Positions 1 to 6,769 of a DNA stretch of 64,000 bases are shown one piece after another (position 1 is the first letter of the stretch; the number at the start of each line of letters is the position of its first letter). The notes beneath the pieces are model-generated. The model was not told the DNA's origin and ran no database searches. It saw nothing but the letters and a program-made list of their open reading frames with translations. Position numbers and translations under genes: made by a program. The DNA comes from Microbacteriaceae bacterium (GTDB lineage: Bacteria > Actinomycetota > Actinomycetes > Actinomycetales > Microbacteriaceae), in NCBI GenBank assembly GCA_019638805.1, contig JAHBTA010000001.1, positions 558,001-622,000 of the forward strand. The letters are read 5' to 3'.

Positions 1-138
1 GTCGCCCACGGCGGTCGCGGCGATCGCGGCGGACATGCCCTCGGTCTCGGCCAGCACCCGCAGCTCGATGCCGAGCGCGATCGCGGGAGGCACCATCATC
101 CGGGCGAGCTGCCCGCCCCCGATGACGCCGACTCTCAC
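1..138 (-). CDS. purK: 5-(carboxyamino)imidazole ribonucleotide synthase, N-terminal part
   Basis: The first 46 residues are visible, reading MRVGVIGGGQLARMM and on to a segment rich in Ala-Ile-Ala; the rest lies outside the window. The GVIGGGQLARMM stretch is the nucleotide-binding start of the ATP-grasp enzyme PurK, which carboxylates AIR to N5-CAIR in purine synthesis. The start is GTG at 138. It is transcribed away from the GtrA-like gene at 228. Placement next to a GtrA protein, a PH protein and birA matches the M. tuberculosis purK neighbourhood. The call rests on a short but characteristic segment. Confidence 0.88.
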   Translation of the reverse strand, partial: MRVGVIGGGQLARMMVPPAIALGIELRVLAETEGMSAAIAATAVGD

Positions 139-227
139 GATTCCTCCGAGGGGTTCTCAGGACGGCGGGTAGACTGGGGCGCCGCCGGTTCGACACTACC
201 GGCGCACAGCTGGGGAGGACGCCGGGG

Positions 228-803
228 ATGCGCACGCTCATCGGGCAGTTCGCCCGGTTCGGGGTCGTGGGCGGCGTCGGCTTCGTGGTCGACCTGGTCG
301 TGTTCAACCTGCTCATCACGACCGTCCTGAGCGCCCAGCTCATCCACGAGGGCCCGCTCCTGGCGAAGGTGGCCTCGACCACCATCGCGATCGTGTGCAA
401 CTGGCTGGGCAACCGCTTCTGGACATTCCGTGCCCACCGCGGCCGACAGCTGCTGCGCGAGGGCATCGAGTTCGGCATCGTGAGCGTGGGCGGGATGCTC
501 ATCGGGCTGGGATGCCTCTGGGTCTCCCACTACGCGCTCGGCTTCACGAGCGTCCTGGCCGACAACATCGCGAGCAACGTCGTCGGGCTCGGCCTCGGCA
601 CGCTGTTCCGCTTCACGCTCTACCGCACCTGGGTCTTCGCCCCGCACCGCGGCGAGCCCGAGCCGGCGCTGTTCCCCGAGCTCGGGTCGGGCGACGCCGA
701 CATCCCTGCTGCCGACGCCGCCGAGCCCGAAGTCAGGACTCCCAGCCGTCCTGGTCGTGCGGGTGCGACTGCTCCTGCTGCCGCCTGGCCGCGATCGGAT
801 TGA
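228..803 (+). CDS. GtrA family membrane protein
   Basis: A 191-residue protein with about four hydrophobic segments within residues 6-135, including FARFGVVGGVGFVVDLVVFN near the N terminus and NRFWTFRAHR after the second segment, both typical of GtrA/DPMS-like proteins. These proteins are thought to flip or hold polyprenyl-linked sugars during wall polysaccharide synthesis. The C-terminal 50 residues are polar and Ala/Pro-rich and add to the usual length of about 130. A GGGGAGG ribosome site lies just before ATG 228. The 3' end overlaps the convergent PH-domain gene by 71 bases. A polyprenol-phosphate mannose synthase is encoded 2 kb downstream and could share the lipid-sugar substrate, but that is inference. 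Confidence 0.85.
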   Translation: MRTLIGQFARFGVVGGVGFVVDLVVFNLLITTVLSAQLIHEGPLLAKVASTTIAIVCNWLGNRFWTFRAHRGRQLLREGIEFGIVSVGGMLIGLGCLWVSHYALGFTSVLADNIASNVVGLGLGTLFRFTLYRTWVFAPHRGEPEPALFPELGSGDADIPAADAAEPEVRTPSRPGRAGATAPAAAWPRSD

Positions 804-1269
804 GGCTGCGCTCCATGAGCTCGTGCAGAGCCGACTGCACGAGGGCGGCGGAGGGCACATCGCGCAGCACCACGGGACGCTCCAGTCCGGTGTTGACGAG
901 CACGTCGCCGCTGCGGAACAGCTGCTGCAGCCCGTTCTGGCGCACCGTCACGTCGTAGCCGCGGCTGTGCAGCAGCTCCTGGCGCGTGCGCACCATGAGG
1001 CCCGAGCGCAGCACGATGCGCCGGGTCGTGATGGTGTAGCTGCGCGAGAGCCACGCGGCCAGCGGCACGAGGAACAGCAGGATGACGAGCGCCGCACCGG
1101 CCACCAGCACGGCGAGGTCGGCCCACAGGATGCGGAAGCTTCCGCCGAAGTATCCGGTCGCCGCGATGACCGCCACGAGCGCGAGCGTGGGCAGGATCAG
1201 CGCCCGGGCGTGCGGACGCAGCCGCGCCACGACCGCCTCGGGGACCACCTCGCCCGTGCTCGACTTCAT
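733..1269 (-). CDS. PH domain-containing membrane protein
   Basis: A 178-residue protein. Two membrane segments lie at about residues 24-42 and 50-73, followed by SRSYTITTRRIVLRSGLM, the signature start of the bacterial PH (bPH2/DUF304) domain, then a domain running to about residue 150 and a charged tail rich in Gln, His and Asp. Function is unknown; such proteins sit in the inner membrane. The ATG at 1269 overlaps the stop of birA by four bases (ATGA), so it is the second gene of a birA operon. In mycobacteria the same birA-PH pair is found. Its last 71 bases overlap the convergent GtrA gene, so the C-terminal sequence is constrained on both strands. Confidence 0.85.
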   Translation of the reverse strand: MKSSTGEVVPEAVVARLRPHARALILPTLALVAVIAATGYFGGSFRILWADLAVLVAGAALVILLFLVPLAAWLSRSYTITTRRIVLRSGLMVRTRQELLHSRGYDVTVRQNGLQQLFRSGDVLVNTGLERPVVLRDVPSAALVQSALHELMERSLNPIAARRQQEQSHPHDQDGWES

Positions 1270-2060
1270 TCCGGGCCCTCCAGGCGCGCATGCGTGACGT
1301 CGCCGGCGGCCACGACGTGCCGCCGCCCGCGCGCGTCGTCCACGATCAGGTGCCCGTCCACGTCGAGCCCCGTCGCACGGCCCTCGATGACGCCGCCGTC
1401 CGGCAGCTCGACCCGCACCTCGCGGTCCAGCGACGCGCACAGGGTCCGCGCGAGGGGCGCGAGGCCGCTGCGCTCCGCATCCCCGCCGGTCGCGAGGTAG
1501 CCCTCGACCAGTTCGCGCAGGGACGTCAGGTAACCGGCCAGGATGGTGTCGGGATCGGGGTCACCGCCCTCGACCGCGACCGAGGTGGCGGTCGGGACGG
1601 GCAGCTGCTCCGGCGTCATGGCCAGGTTGATGCCGGCACCGATGACCACCGCGCCCCGCGCGGGCAGCAGCTCGGCGAGAACGCCGCACAGCTTGCGGCC
1701 CCCCACGAGAACGTCATTGGGCCATTTGAAGGCCACGGATGCCGCGGGCAGCACCGCACGCAGAGCGCGCGTCGCCGCGATCCCGGCCGCGATCGGCAGC
1801 CAGCCGTACCGCTCCGGGGCGAGCGGCCCGGACGGGGTCTGCGGCGAGATCAGCACGGAGACGGCGAGCGCGCTGCCCGGCGGGGTGCTCCAGCTGCGGT
1901 CCAGACGACCGCGCCCCGCGGTCTGGTCCTCGGTCACCAGAGTCGTGAACGACTCGAGCCCGCCGTCGCGGGCCAGCCCCACGAGCTCGGCATTGGTCGA
2001 CGGCGAGGAGGCGCGCACGAGCAGCTCGGGAACGATGCCGCGCGACGCCGGGAGGTGCAT
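1266..2060 (-). CDS. birA: Biotin--[acetyl-CoA carboxylase] ligase
   Basis: A 264-residue group I biotin protein ligase with no N-terminal DNA-binding domain. The biotinyl-AMP binding loop GRGRLDRSW is at about residues 49-57 and KWPND at about residue 113; the C-terminal SH3-like domain carries GLDVDGHLIVDD. It activates biotin with ATP and attaches it to the lysine of biotin carrier domains; the only carrier visible here is AccA3 (10761-12521), which makes that the obvious substrate. The gene starts directly after a TAGGCT box with a six-base gap, so the message is probably leaderless. The PH-domain gene follows with a four-base overlap. Confidence 0.93.
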   Translation of the reverse strand: MHLPASRGIVPELLVRASSPSTNAELVGLARDGGLESFTTLVTEDQTAGRGRLDRSWSTPPGSALAVSVLISPQTPSGPLAPERYGWLPIAAGIAATRALRAVLPAASVAFKWPNDVLVGGRKLCGVLAELLPARGAVVIGAGINLAMTPEQLPVPTATSVAVEGGDPDPDTILAGYLTSLRELVEGYLATGGDAERSGLAPLARTLCASLDREVRVELPDGGVIEGRATGLDVDGHLIVDDARGRRHVVAAGDVTHARLEGPE

Positions 2061-2066
2061 GCGCCC

Positions 2067-2072
2067 AGCCTA
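2067..2072 (-). promoter_or_regulatory. -10 box of birA (leaderless)
   Basis: TAGGCT on the minus strand ends six bases before the birA ATG at 2060, a spacing that places the transcript start at the start codon. Confidence 0.6.
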
Positions 2073-2093
2073 GGGAGGCACCGGGCCGAACTC

Positions 2094-2468
2094 TCAGTAC
2101 GGCGCGGACAGGCCCTCGAACATCGGGAAGTGCTTGACGTTGCGCGTCATCAGCCGTGCATCGAACGCGATGACGGTGGCGGCGATCGCCAGGTCGGCAG
2201 AGTCGATGCCGCGGTGGCCGGGCAGCCAGGCACGGCCGAGCTCTCCCGCGATCTCGGCGATGCTCTCGTCGACCGGGCACCACTCGAGGGCGCCGAGAAG
2301 CGCCCGGGTCGCCTGCTCCTCGGAGGGACGCATCCCGGCGAGCACCTCGAGCCGGGTCACCTCGCTGGCATGGAGCGGACCGTCCGCGCGGGCAGCGCGC
2401 AGTGCCTTCGCGGCGGCCGGATCCCCCCGGAGCACATCGATGAGCACCGAGGTGTCGACGACCGTCAT
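2094..2468 (-). CDS. VapC-like PIN-domain toxin
   Basis: A 124-residue PIN-domain ribonuclease. The acidic residues expected for metal binding are visible: D in VVDTSVLID (residues 4-12), E in SEVTRLEVLAG (about residue 40) and D in GIDSADLAIAATV and MTRNVKHFP near residues 90-115. Family members cleave tRNA or rRNA and are silenced by their partner antitoxin. The start is ATG 2468, which overlaps the antitoxin stop (ATGA); an upstream in-frame start would intrude into the antitoxin gene. The pair sits between birA and the mannosyltransferase. No cleavage target can be read from sequence. Confidence 0.88.
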   Translation of the reverse strand: MTVVDTSVLIDVLRGDPAAAKALRAARADGPLHASEVTRLEVLAGMRPSEEQATRALLGALEWCPVDESIAEIAGELGRAWLPGHRGIDSADLAIAATVIAFDARLMTRNVKHFPMFEGLSAPY

Positions 2469-2722
2469 CGCCGACCCGAATCGCCCAGGCGGCGCCCCGA
2501 GCGCAGCGACTCGACATAGCTCTCGCCGTCGAGCGTCCGCTCGGTCCACGCCCCCAGGGCGGAGTCGATCGCCTCGAGGTCGGCGTCCGCGTCGCGCACG
2601 GGCCCGTAGACCACCGAAACCGCCTGCCGGATGAGCGCGGAGATCGAACGACCGGTGCGTGCCGCCTCCGCGTCCAGGAGACGGCGCTCCTCCGCGGTCA
2701 GGGAGATCTGGGTGCGCTGCAT
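2465..2722 (-). CDS. VapB-like ribbon-helix-helix antitoxin
   Basis: An 85-residue protein whose N terminus (MQRTQISLTAEERRLLDAEA, then RTGRSISALIRQAV) is a ribbon-helix-helix DNA-binding domain of the CopG type. The C-terminal half (residues 45-85) is acidic and probably wraps the PIN toxin encoded next, with which it overlaps by four bases. Such antitoxins repress their own promoter; a dyad sits immediately before its start codon at 2723-2738, exactly where an autoregulatory site would be expected. Confidence 0.85.
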   Translation of the reverse strand: MQRTQISLTAEERRLLDAEAARTGRSISALIRQAVSVVYGPVRDADADLEAIDSALGAWTERTLDGESYVESLRSGRRLGDSGRR

Positions 2723-2738
2723 GATGTAATCTTACATC
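2723..2738 (-). promoter_or_regulatory. Dyad at antitoxin start, candidate autoregulatory operator and -10
   Basis: Seven-base perfect arms GATGTAA and TTACATC flank a two-base centre and abut the antitoxin ATG at 2722. Read on the minus strand the dyad contains TAAGAT, a -10-like hexamer six bases before the ATG, so operator, -10 and start codon coincide. This suggests a leaderless, autorepressed toxin-antitoxin transcript. Confidence 0.65.
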
Positions 2739-2763
2739 ACCGCTCCGAGCCGGTCTGGTCCCG

Positions 2764-2769
2764 TAGGGT
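2764..2769 (+). promoter_or_regulatory. -10 box of the mannosyltransferase gene
   Basis: TAGGGT followed by seven bases and GTG 2777. The spacing favours that GTG over the in-frame GTG at 2768, which would lie inside the box. Confidence 0.55.
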
Positions 2770-2776
2770 GACGCGA

Positions 2777-3508
2777 GTGGACTCCGCCCGGGTGATCGTC
2801 GTGATCCCCAGCTTCAACGAGGCCGAGAGCCTCGAGCGCACGATCCGCGCGCTCCACGCGGAGGTGCCGACCGCATCCGTGCTCGTCGTCGACGACGACA
2901 GCCCCGACGGCACAGGCGAGATCGCCGACCGGCTGGCCGCCGCCGACGCGCGCATCGACGTGCTGCACCGGCCCGTTCGCGACGGACTGGGGCACGCCTA
3001 CCTGGCCGGCTTCGCGCGCGCCCTCGACGAGGGCTTCGACACGATCGTCGAGATGGATGCCGACGGCTCGCACCCGGCGGACGCCCTGCCCGCGATGCTG
3101 GCCGCCCTGCACGACGCGGACCTGGTCATCGGCTCCCGCTGGGTGGCCGGAGGCTCCGTGCGGAACTGGCCGCGGTACCGCGAATGGCTCAGCCGCGCCG
3201 CCAACGCCTATGCGCGCGTCATGCTGCACCTGCCGGTGCGCGATGCGACCGCGGGATACCGGGCCTTCCGGGCGCAGACGCTGCGGGCGATCGACCTGGA
3301 GGGCGTCGTGTCGCGCGGGTACTGCTTCCAGGTCGACCTCACGCGTCGCGTCGTCGAGGCCGGCCTGCGCGTGCGCGAGGTGCCGATCCGGTTCACCGAC
3401 CGCATCGCCGGGCGGTCCAAGATGTCGGGCGCGATCGTGATCGAGGCCATGCTGCGGGTGACCGGGTGGGGCGTCGCGCGGATGCTGCGCCCGCGCCGAG
3501 CCGGCTGA
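2777..3508 (+). CDS. ppm: Polyprenol monophosphomannose synthase (GT2 glycosyltransferase)
   Basis: A 243-residue stand-alone GT-A glycosyltransferase. Visible motifs are VVIPSFNEAESLERTIR near the N terminus, VVDDDSPDGTG (nucleotide binding), EMDADGSHPAD (the DXD metal-binding motif) and DLVIGSRWVAGG. It is of DPM1 type: it moves mannose from GDP-mannose to polyprenyl phosphate on the inner face of the membrane, supplying the donor for lipoglycan and protein mannosylation. It lacks the membrane domain fused to some actinobacterial Ppm1 proteins. manC and pmmB, which make GDP-mannose precursors, occur elsewhere in the window. An alternative start is GTG 2768. Confidence 0.87.
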   Translation: MDSARVIVVIPSFNEAESLERTIRALHAEVPTASVLVVDDDSPDGTGEIADRLAAADARIDVLHRPVRDGLGHAYLAGFARALDEGFDTIVEMDADGSHPADALPAMLAALHDADLVIGSRWVAGGSVRNWPRYREWLSRAANAYARVMLHLPVRDATAGYRAFRAQTLRAIDLEGVVSRGYCFQVDLTRRVVEAGLRVREVPIRFTDRIAGRSKMSGAIVIEAMLRVTGWGVARMLRPRRAG

Positions 3509-3546
3509 CGCGACATCGGCTGGGGGCGCATCCGGCGGACACGCCC

Positions 3547-3552
3547 TAGGCT
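3547..3552 (+). promoter_or_regulatory. -10 box of accD
   Basis: TAGGCT ends seven bases before GTG 3560; probable leaderless promoter. Confidence 0.6.
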
Positions 3553-3559
3553 GAACGCC

Positions 3560-5155
3560 GTGACCGCCGACGCCGTACCCGACCTGACGACCACCGCGGG
3601 TCGCATCGCCGACCTGAAAAACCGCTACCACGAGGCCGTGACCGCCAGCGGCGAGTCCGCGATCCAGAAGCAGCACGCCAAGGGCAAGAAGACCGCGCGC
3701 GAGCGCATCGAGCAGCTCCTCGACCAGGGCAGCTTCGTCGAGCTCGATGAGTTCGTGCGGCATCGCACGCACGCCTTCGGCATGGACAAGAACCGGCCCT
3801 ACGGGGATGCCGTGGTCACCGGCACGGGGACCATCCACGGCAGGCAGGTGGCGGTCTACTCGCAGGACTTCACGATCTTCGGCGGATCGCTCGGCGAGGT
3901 GGCGGGCGAGAAGATCATCAAGGTCATGGAGCTCGCCCTCAAGACCGGGGTGCCCATCATCGGCATGCTCGACTCGGGCGGGGCGCGCATCCAGGAGGGC
4001 GTGGTCGCGCTCGGGAAGTACGGCGAGATCTTCCGGCTCAACACGCGGGCCTCGGGCGTCATCCCCCAGCTCTCGATCATCATGGGGCCTGCCGCGGGAG
4101 GCGCCGTGTACTCCCCGGCCCTCACCGACTTCGTGATCATGGTCGACAAGACCTCGCACATGTTCGTCACCGGCCCCGACGTCATCAAGACCGTCACGGG
4201 CGAGGACGTCGGCTTCGAGGAGCTCGGCGGGGCGCTGACCCACAACCAGGTCTCCGGAGTCTCGCACTACCTGGCCTCCGACGAGGACGACGCGCTGGAC
4301 TACGCGCGCGCGCTCATCTCGTTCCTGCCGGACAACAACCTGGTGGACCCGCCCGTGTACGAGAGCGAGGTCGAGCTCGAGGTCACGGACACCGACCGCA
4401 AGCTCAACACCGTCATCCCGGACTCGCCCAACCAGCCCTACGACGTCAAGACGATCATCGAGACCATCGTCGACAACGGCGACTTCGTCGAGGTGCAGCC
4501 GCTGTACGCGCCCAACATCGTCATCGGGTTCGCGCGGCTGGAGGGACGCAGCGTCGGCATCATCGCCAACCAGCCGCAGTCGATGGCGGGCACGCTCAAC
4601 ATCGAGGCGGGCGAGAAGGCCTCGCGCTTCGTGCGCTTCTGCGACGCGTTCTCGATCCCGATCCTGACCCTGGTGGACGTGCCCGGCTACCTTCCCGGCA
4701 CCGACCAGGAGTGGACGGGCGTCATCCGCCGCGGGGCCAAGCTGCTGTACGCCTACGCCGAGGCGACCGTGCCGCTCGTGACGGTCATCACGCGCAAGGC
4801 CTACGGGGGCGCGTACATCGTCATGGGATCGAAGCAGCTGGGCGCCGACATCAACTTCGCCTGGCCGACCGCCGAGATCGCGGTCATGGGCGGTCAGGGC
4901 GCCGTCAACATCCTGTACCGCGGCGAGATCAAGAAGGCCGAGGAAGCCGGCGAGGACGTCGCCGCCGTGCGCACCAAGCTCGCCAACGAGTACACCTACA
5001 ACGTCGCCTCGCCCTTCCTGGCGGCCGAGCGCGGCGAGCTCGACGGCGTCATCGAACCGGCCGCGACCCGCGTGGCGGTCATCAAGGCGCTGCGCGCCCT
5101 GCGCACCAAGCGCGCCGAGCAGCCGCCCAAGAAGCACGGGAACATCCCGCTGTGA
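3560..5155 (+). CDS. accD: Acyl-CoA carboxylase carboxyltransferase (beta) subunit
   Basis: A 531-residue carboxyltransferase of the AccD5/PccB type, the full usual length. Two crotonase-like halves are visible: the first around [18 protein letters not shown] (residues 130-150) and [16 protein letters not shown], the second around [15 protein letters not shown] and [13 protein letters not shown]. It transfers carboxyl from carboxybiotin to acetyl- or propionyl-CoA to make malonyl- or methylmalonyl-CoA. It is followed by the epsilon subunit with a four-base GTGA overlap; the biotinylated partner is accA3 at 10761. The exact acyl-CoA preference cannot be read from the sequence. Confidence 0.94.
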   Translation: MTADAVPDLTTTAGRIADLKNRYHEAVTASGESAIQKQHAKGKKTARERIEQLLDQGSFVELDEFVRHRTHAFGMDKNRPYGDAVVTGTGTIHGRQVAVYSQDFTIFGGSLGEVAGEKIIKVMELALKTGVPIIGMLDSGGARIQEGVVALGKYGEIFRLNTRASGVIPQLSIIMGPAAGGAVYSPALTDFVIMVDKTSHMFVTGPDVIKTVTGEDVGFEELGGALTHNQVSGVSHYLASDEDDALDYARALISFLPDNNLVDPPVYESEVELEVTDTDRKLNTVIPDSPNQPYDVKTIIETIVDNGDFVEVQPLYAPNIVIGFARLEGRSVGIIANQPQSMAGTLNIEAGEKASRFVRFCDAFSIPILTLVDVPGYLPGTDQEWTGVIRRGAKLLYAYAEATVPLVTVITRKAYGGAYIVMGSKQLGADINFAWPTAEIAVMGGQGAVNILYRGEIKKAEEAGEDVAAVRTKLANEYTYNVASPFLAAERGELDGVIEPAATRVAVIKALRALRTKRAEQPPKKHGNIPL

Positions 5156-5370
5156 GCCCCGAGGCGTCCCCTCCGGACATCCGCATCCTCGGCGGCGATC
5201 CGACCCCCGAGGAGCTCGCCGCGCTCACGGCCGTGCTGGGCGCGGCCCTCGACGAGCTCGCGAGCGAGGCGGGACGCCGGCAGGACGCCGGGATGCCCGC
5301 CTGGGCACGCAGTCAGCGGAGCCTGCGCAAGCCGCTGGTGCACGGGGACTGGCGCCGCTTCGGGGTCTGA
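5152..5370 (+). CDS. accE: Acyl-CoA carboxylase epsilon subunit
   Basis: A 72-residue protein starting at GTG 5152, overlapping the accD stop. It carries [20 protein letters not shown], the core of the small AccE/ACC_epsilon family, and ends in a short basic-aromatic tail with a Trp. In actinomycetes this subunit bridges AccA3 and AccD and stimulates activity. Its position directly after accD matches the accD5-accE5 pair of mycobacteria. Confidence 0.88.
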   Translation: MSPEASPPDIRILGGDPTPEELAALTAVLGAALDELASEAGRRQDAGMPAWARSQRSLRKPLVHGDWRRFGV

Positions 5371-5467
5371 GCCGCGCCTAGGGGCCCGAGCTCGCGGACG
5401 ACGGGATCCGTCGTCGGCACTGCGGATTCCGTCGCGCTCAGGCACTCAGGCCGGGCAGCGGGTCGGG

Positions 5468-5552
5468 TGTCCCCCAAAATGCCGACTGATTCGGCAACAA
5501 TTGCCGGAAATCTCGGCAGATTTGTCCCCCATTGTCCCCCGAAATGACGACT
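5468..5552 (+). repeat. Imperfect 20-base direct repeat
   Basis: TGTCCCCCRAAATGMCGACT occurs at 5468-5487 and 5533-5552 (two mismatches), with an extra partial TGTCCCCC at 5523-5530. The repeats face the same way. They could be regulator sites or the trace of a recombination site; no integrase is nearby. Confidence 0.7.
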
Positions 5553-5590
5553 AGGCGAGCCGCCCCGAACACGGCACAGTGGGTATACGA

Positions 5591-5611
5591 GATGCATTGT
5601 CACAATGCATC
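5591..5611. promoter_or_regulatory. Perfect palindrome, probable regulator binding site
   Basis: Ten-base arms GATGCATTGT and ACAATGCATC surround a single C. The AT-rich dyad stands out in this high-GC sequence. It lies 17 bases before a TAGGGT box (5629-5634), so a bound protein would cover the -35 position of a rightward promoter that has no gene behind it. Confidence 0.6.
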
Positions 5612-5657
5612 GCCATGCACCGGGCGACTAGGGTAAGCGGCCCGGTGTTGTGGGGGC

Positions 5658-5692
5658 GGGTCAGGGCGATATTCGGGTTGTCGCCCTGACCC
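5658..5692. terminator. Hairpin, 12-base arms
   Basis: Arms GGGTCAGGGCGA and TCGCCCTGACCC with an 11-base loop. It lies between the palindrome and the next hairpin and could be a terminator element for either direction or part of a structured RNA. Confidence 0.55.
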
Positions 5693-5702
5693 GGATCTTG
5701 AC

Positions 5703-5731
5703 GGAGGGCCGGTGGATTCCACCGGCCCTCC
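5703..5731. terminator. Strong bidirectional hairpin terminator
   Basis: Thirteen-base perfect arms GGAGGGCCGGTGG and CCACCGGCCCTCC with a three-base loop, starting three bases after the stop codon of the minus-strand gene at 5735. No long T run follows, which is common in high-GC genomes. Confidence 0.75.
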
Positions 5732-5734
5732 GCT

Positions 5735-6769
5735 CTATGCGCTGCGAGGGATCTCCAACCACAACTCCACCTCGTCCTCCTCGAGGGACTCCGCGCCGAG
5801 CATGCTCGCGCTGCCGTCGCCGCTCGTGTGCAGACCCACCACCGTGACGGCCACGTCCGACCCCTCGGGGACCGTGCGCGCGATGACCTTGTCGGCCGTG
5901 GTGGAGCGCAGGGCCTCGGCGAGGCGACCCAGCACGCGGTCCAGGTCCGCCTCATCCAGGTCATCGATGCCGCCCTCGTCGAGCAGCGTGACGGTCGTGC
6001 CCCGGCGCCGGGCGAGCATGACCTGCTCGCGCACCGCGTTGTTGAGCAGCTTGCGGCCGCGGATCTCGTCGCGGATCGCGCCCTCCAGGTGCAGGCATTC
6101 GGCGCGCTGGGCAGCCGACAGCTCACCGTGCGACTGCTGGATCGCCCGCAGCATCGGCAGTGCCATGACGCTGGTCTGCCCGAGCCGGAACTGACGCTCG
6201 TTGAGGTGCGCCTCCTGCGCGGCGTGCCAATCGGTGGCCTCCCGCTCGGCGAGCGCGAAGCGCCCGGAGTCGCGCGCCGCCTTGGCCAGCGCGTTGGTGA
6301 TGATGTGCGCGATCGCGACCCAGGCGACGCTGCCGATGACGCCCATGTCGATGAGGGCGAGCGGGCCGCTCCACAGGATGGTCTGCCCCACCAGGAACGC
6401 GATGCCCGCCCAGGCGAAACCCGGCCGGCGCAGGGTCACGAGGATCGTCATGAGCGTGCCGACCGCCGCGACGTACCAGGTCGAGTAGCTGAGCCCGCCC
6501 TCCTGGTTCGCGTTCAGCTGCGAGGTCACCAGAAGCGGCAGCGCGATCGCCACGGCGCAGGCGAACGACGCCAGCCAGATCGGGACGCGCAACCGGCTCA
6601 CGATGAGCAGAACGGCCGTCGTGATGGCGTACAGCACCATCGCCGCGATGACCGGACCGAGCTCGCGGTGGAACCCGAGCTGGAACGAGTACACGCCCAG
6701 CACGATGTGGTAGCTCGAGAACAGCGCCGCCAGACTCACCAGCAGCACGCGCGGGGCACCGATCGTCAC
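5735..6769 (-). CDS. Membrane protein resembling a sensor kinase without catalytic residues
   Basis: A 344-residue protein of no named family that I recognise. Residues 1-165 hold five or six membrane segments, then a charged helix (165-200) and a cytoplasmic part. The cytoplasmic part looks like the linker, dimerisation helix and ATPase-like fold of the kinase encoded just upstream, but where that kinase has VHDSV this protein has LGQTSV (about 196-201), and neither the N-box Asn nor the DxGxGF motif is present; GDGSAS at about 317-322 is the nearest match. It is the third gene of the operon, its start overlapping the kinase stop by four bases. A pseudokinase or sensory partner role is inference. 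Confidence 0.6.
   Translation of the reverse strand: MTIGAPRVLLVSLAALFSSYHIVLGVYSFQLGFHRELGPVIAAMVLYAITTAVLLIVSRLRVPIWLASFACAVAIALPLLVTSQLNANQEGGLSYSTWYVAAVGTLMTILVTLRRPGFAWAGIAFLVGQTILWSGPLALIDMGVIGSVAWVAIAHIITNALAKAARDSGRFALAEREATDWHAAQEAHLNERQFRLGQTSVMALPMLRAIQQSHGELSAAQRAECLHLEGAIRDEIRGRKLLNNAVREQVMLARRRGTTVTLLDEGGIDDLDEADLDRVLGRLAEALRSTTADKVIARTVPEGSDVAVTVVGLHTSGDGSASMLGAESLEEDEVELWLEIPRSA

Larger units (their letters stand above)
5371..5734. other. 364-base intergenic region with repeats, palindrome and hairpins
   Basis: No convincing gene is present. The region contains two copies of a 20-base direct repeat (5468-5487 and 5533-5552), a short dyad CGGCAA/TTGCCG at 5492-5506, a 10-bp-arm palindrome at 5591-5611, a TAGGGT -10-like box at 5629-5634 and two strong hairpins ending at 5731. 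It separates the accDE operon from the end of the convergent sensor operon. Confidence 0.7.

Noticed and set aside
2732..5137. 801-codon open frame on the minus strand
   Set aside because: It lies opposite ppm and accD, is dominated by Asp, Val, Gly, His and Arg as expected for the complement of high-GC coding sequence, and shows no domain.
5313..5603. 96-codon frame on the minus strand in the accE-sensor gap
   Set aside because: It overlaps the end of accE, crosses the direct repeats and the palindrome, and has no ribosome site or recognisable feature.
5371..5734. tRNA gene or phage attachment site
   Set aside because: The hairpins do not form a cloverleaf, no T-loop consensus is present and no integrase is nearby. 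No tRNA or rRNA gene was recognised anywhere in the window.
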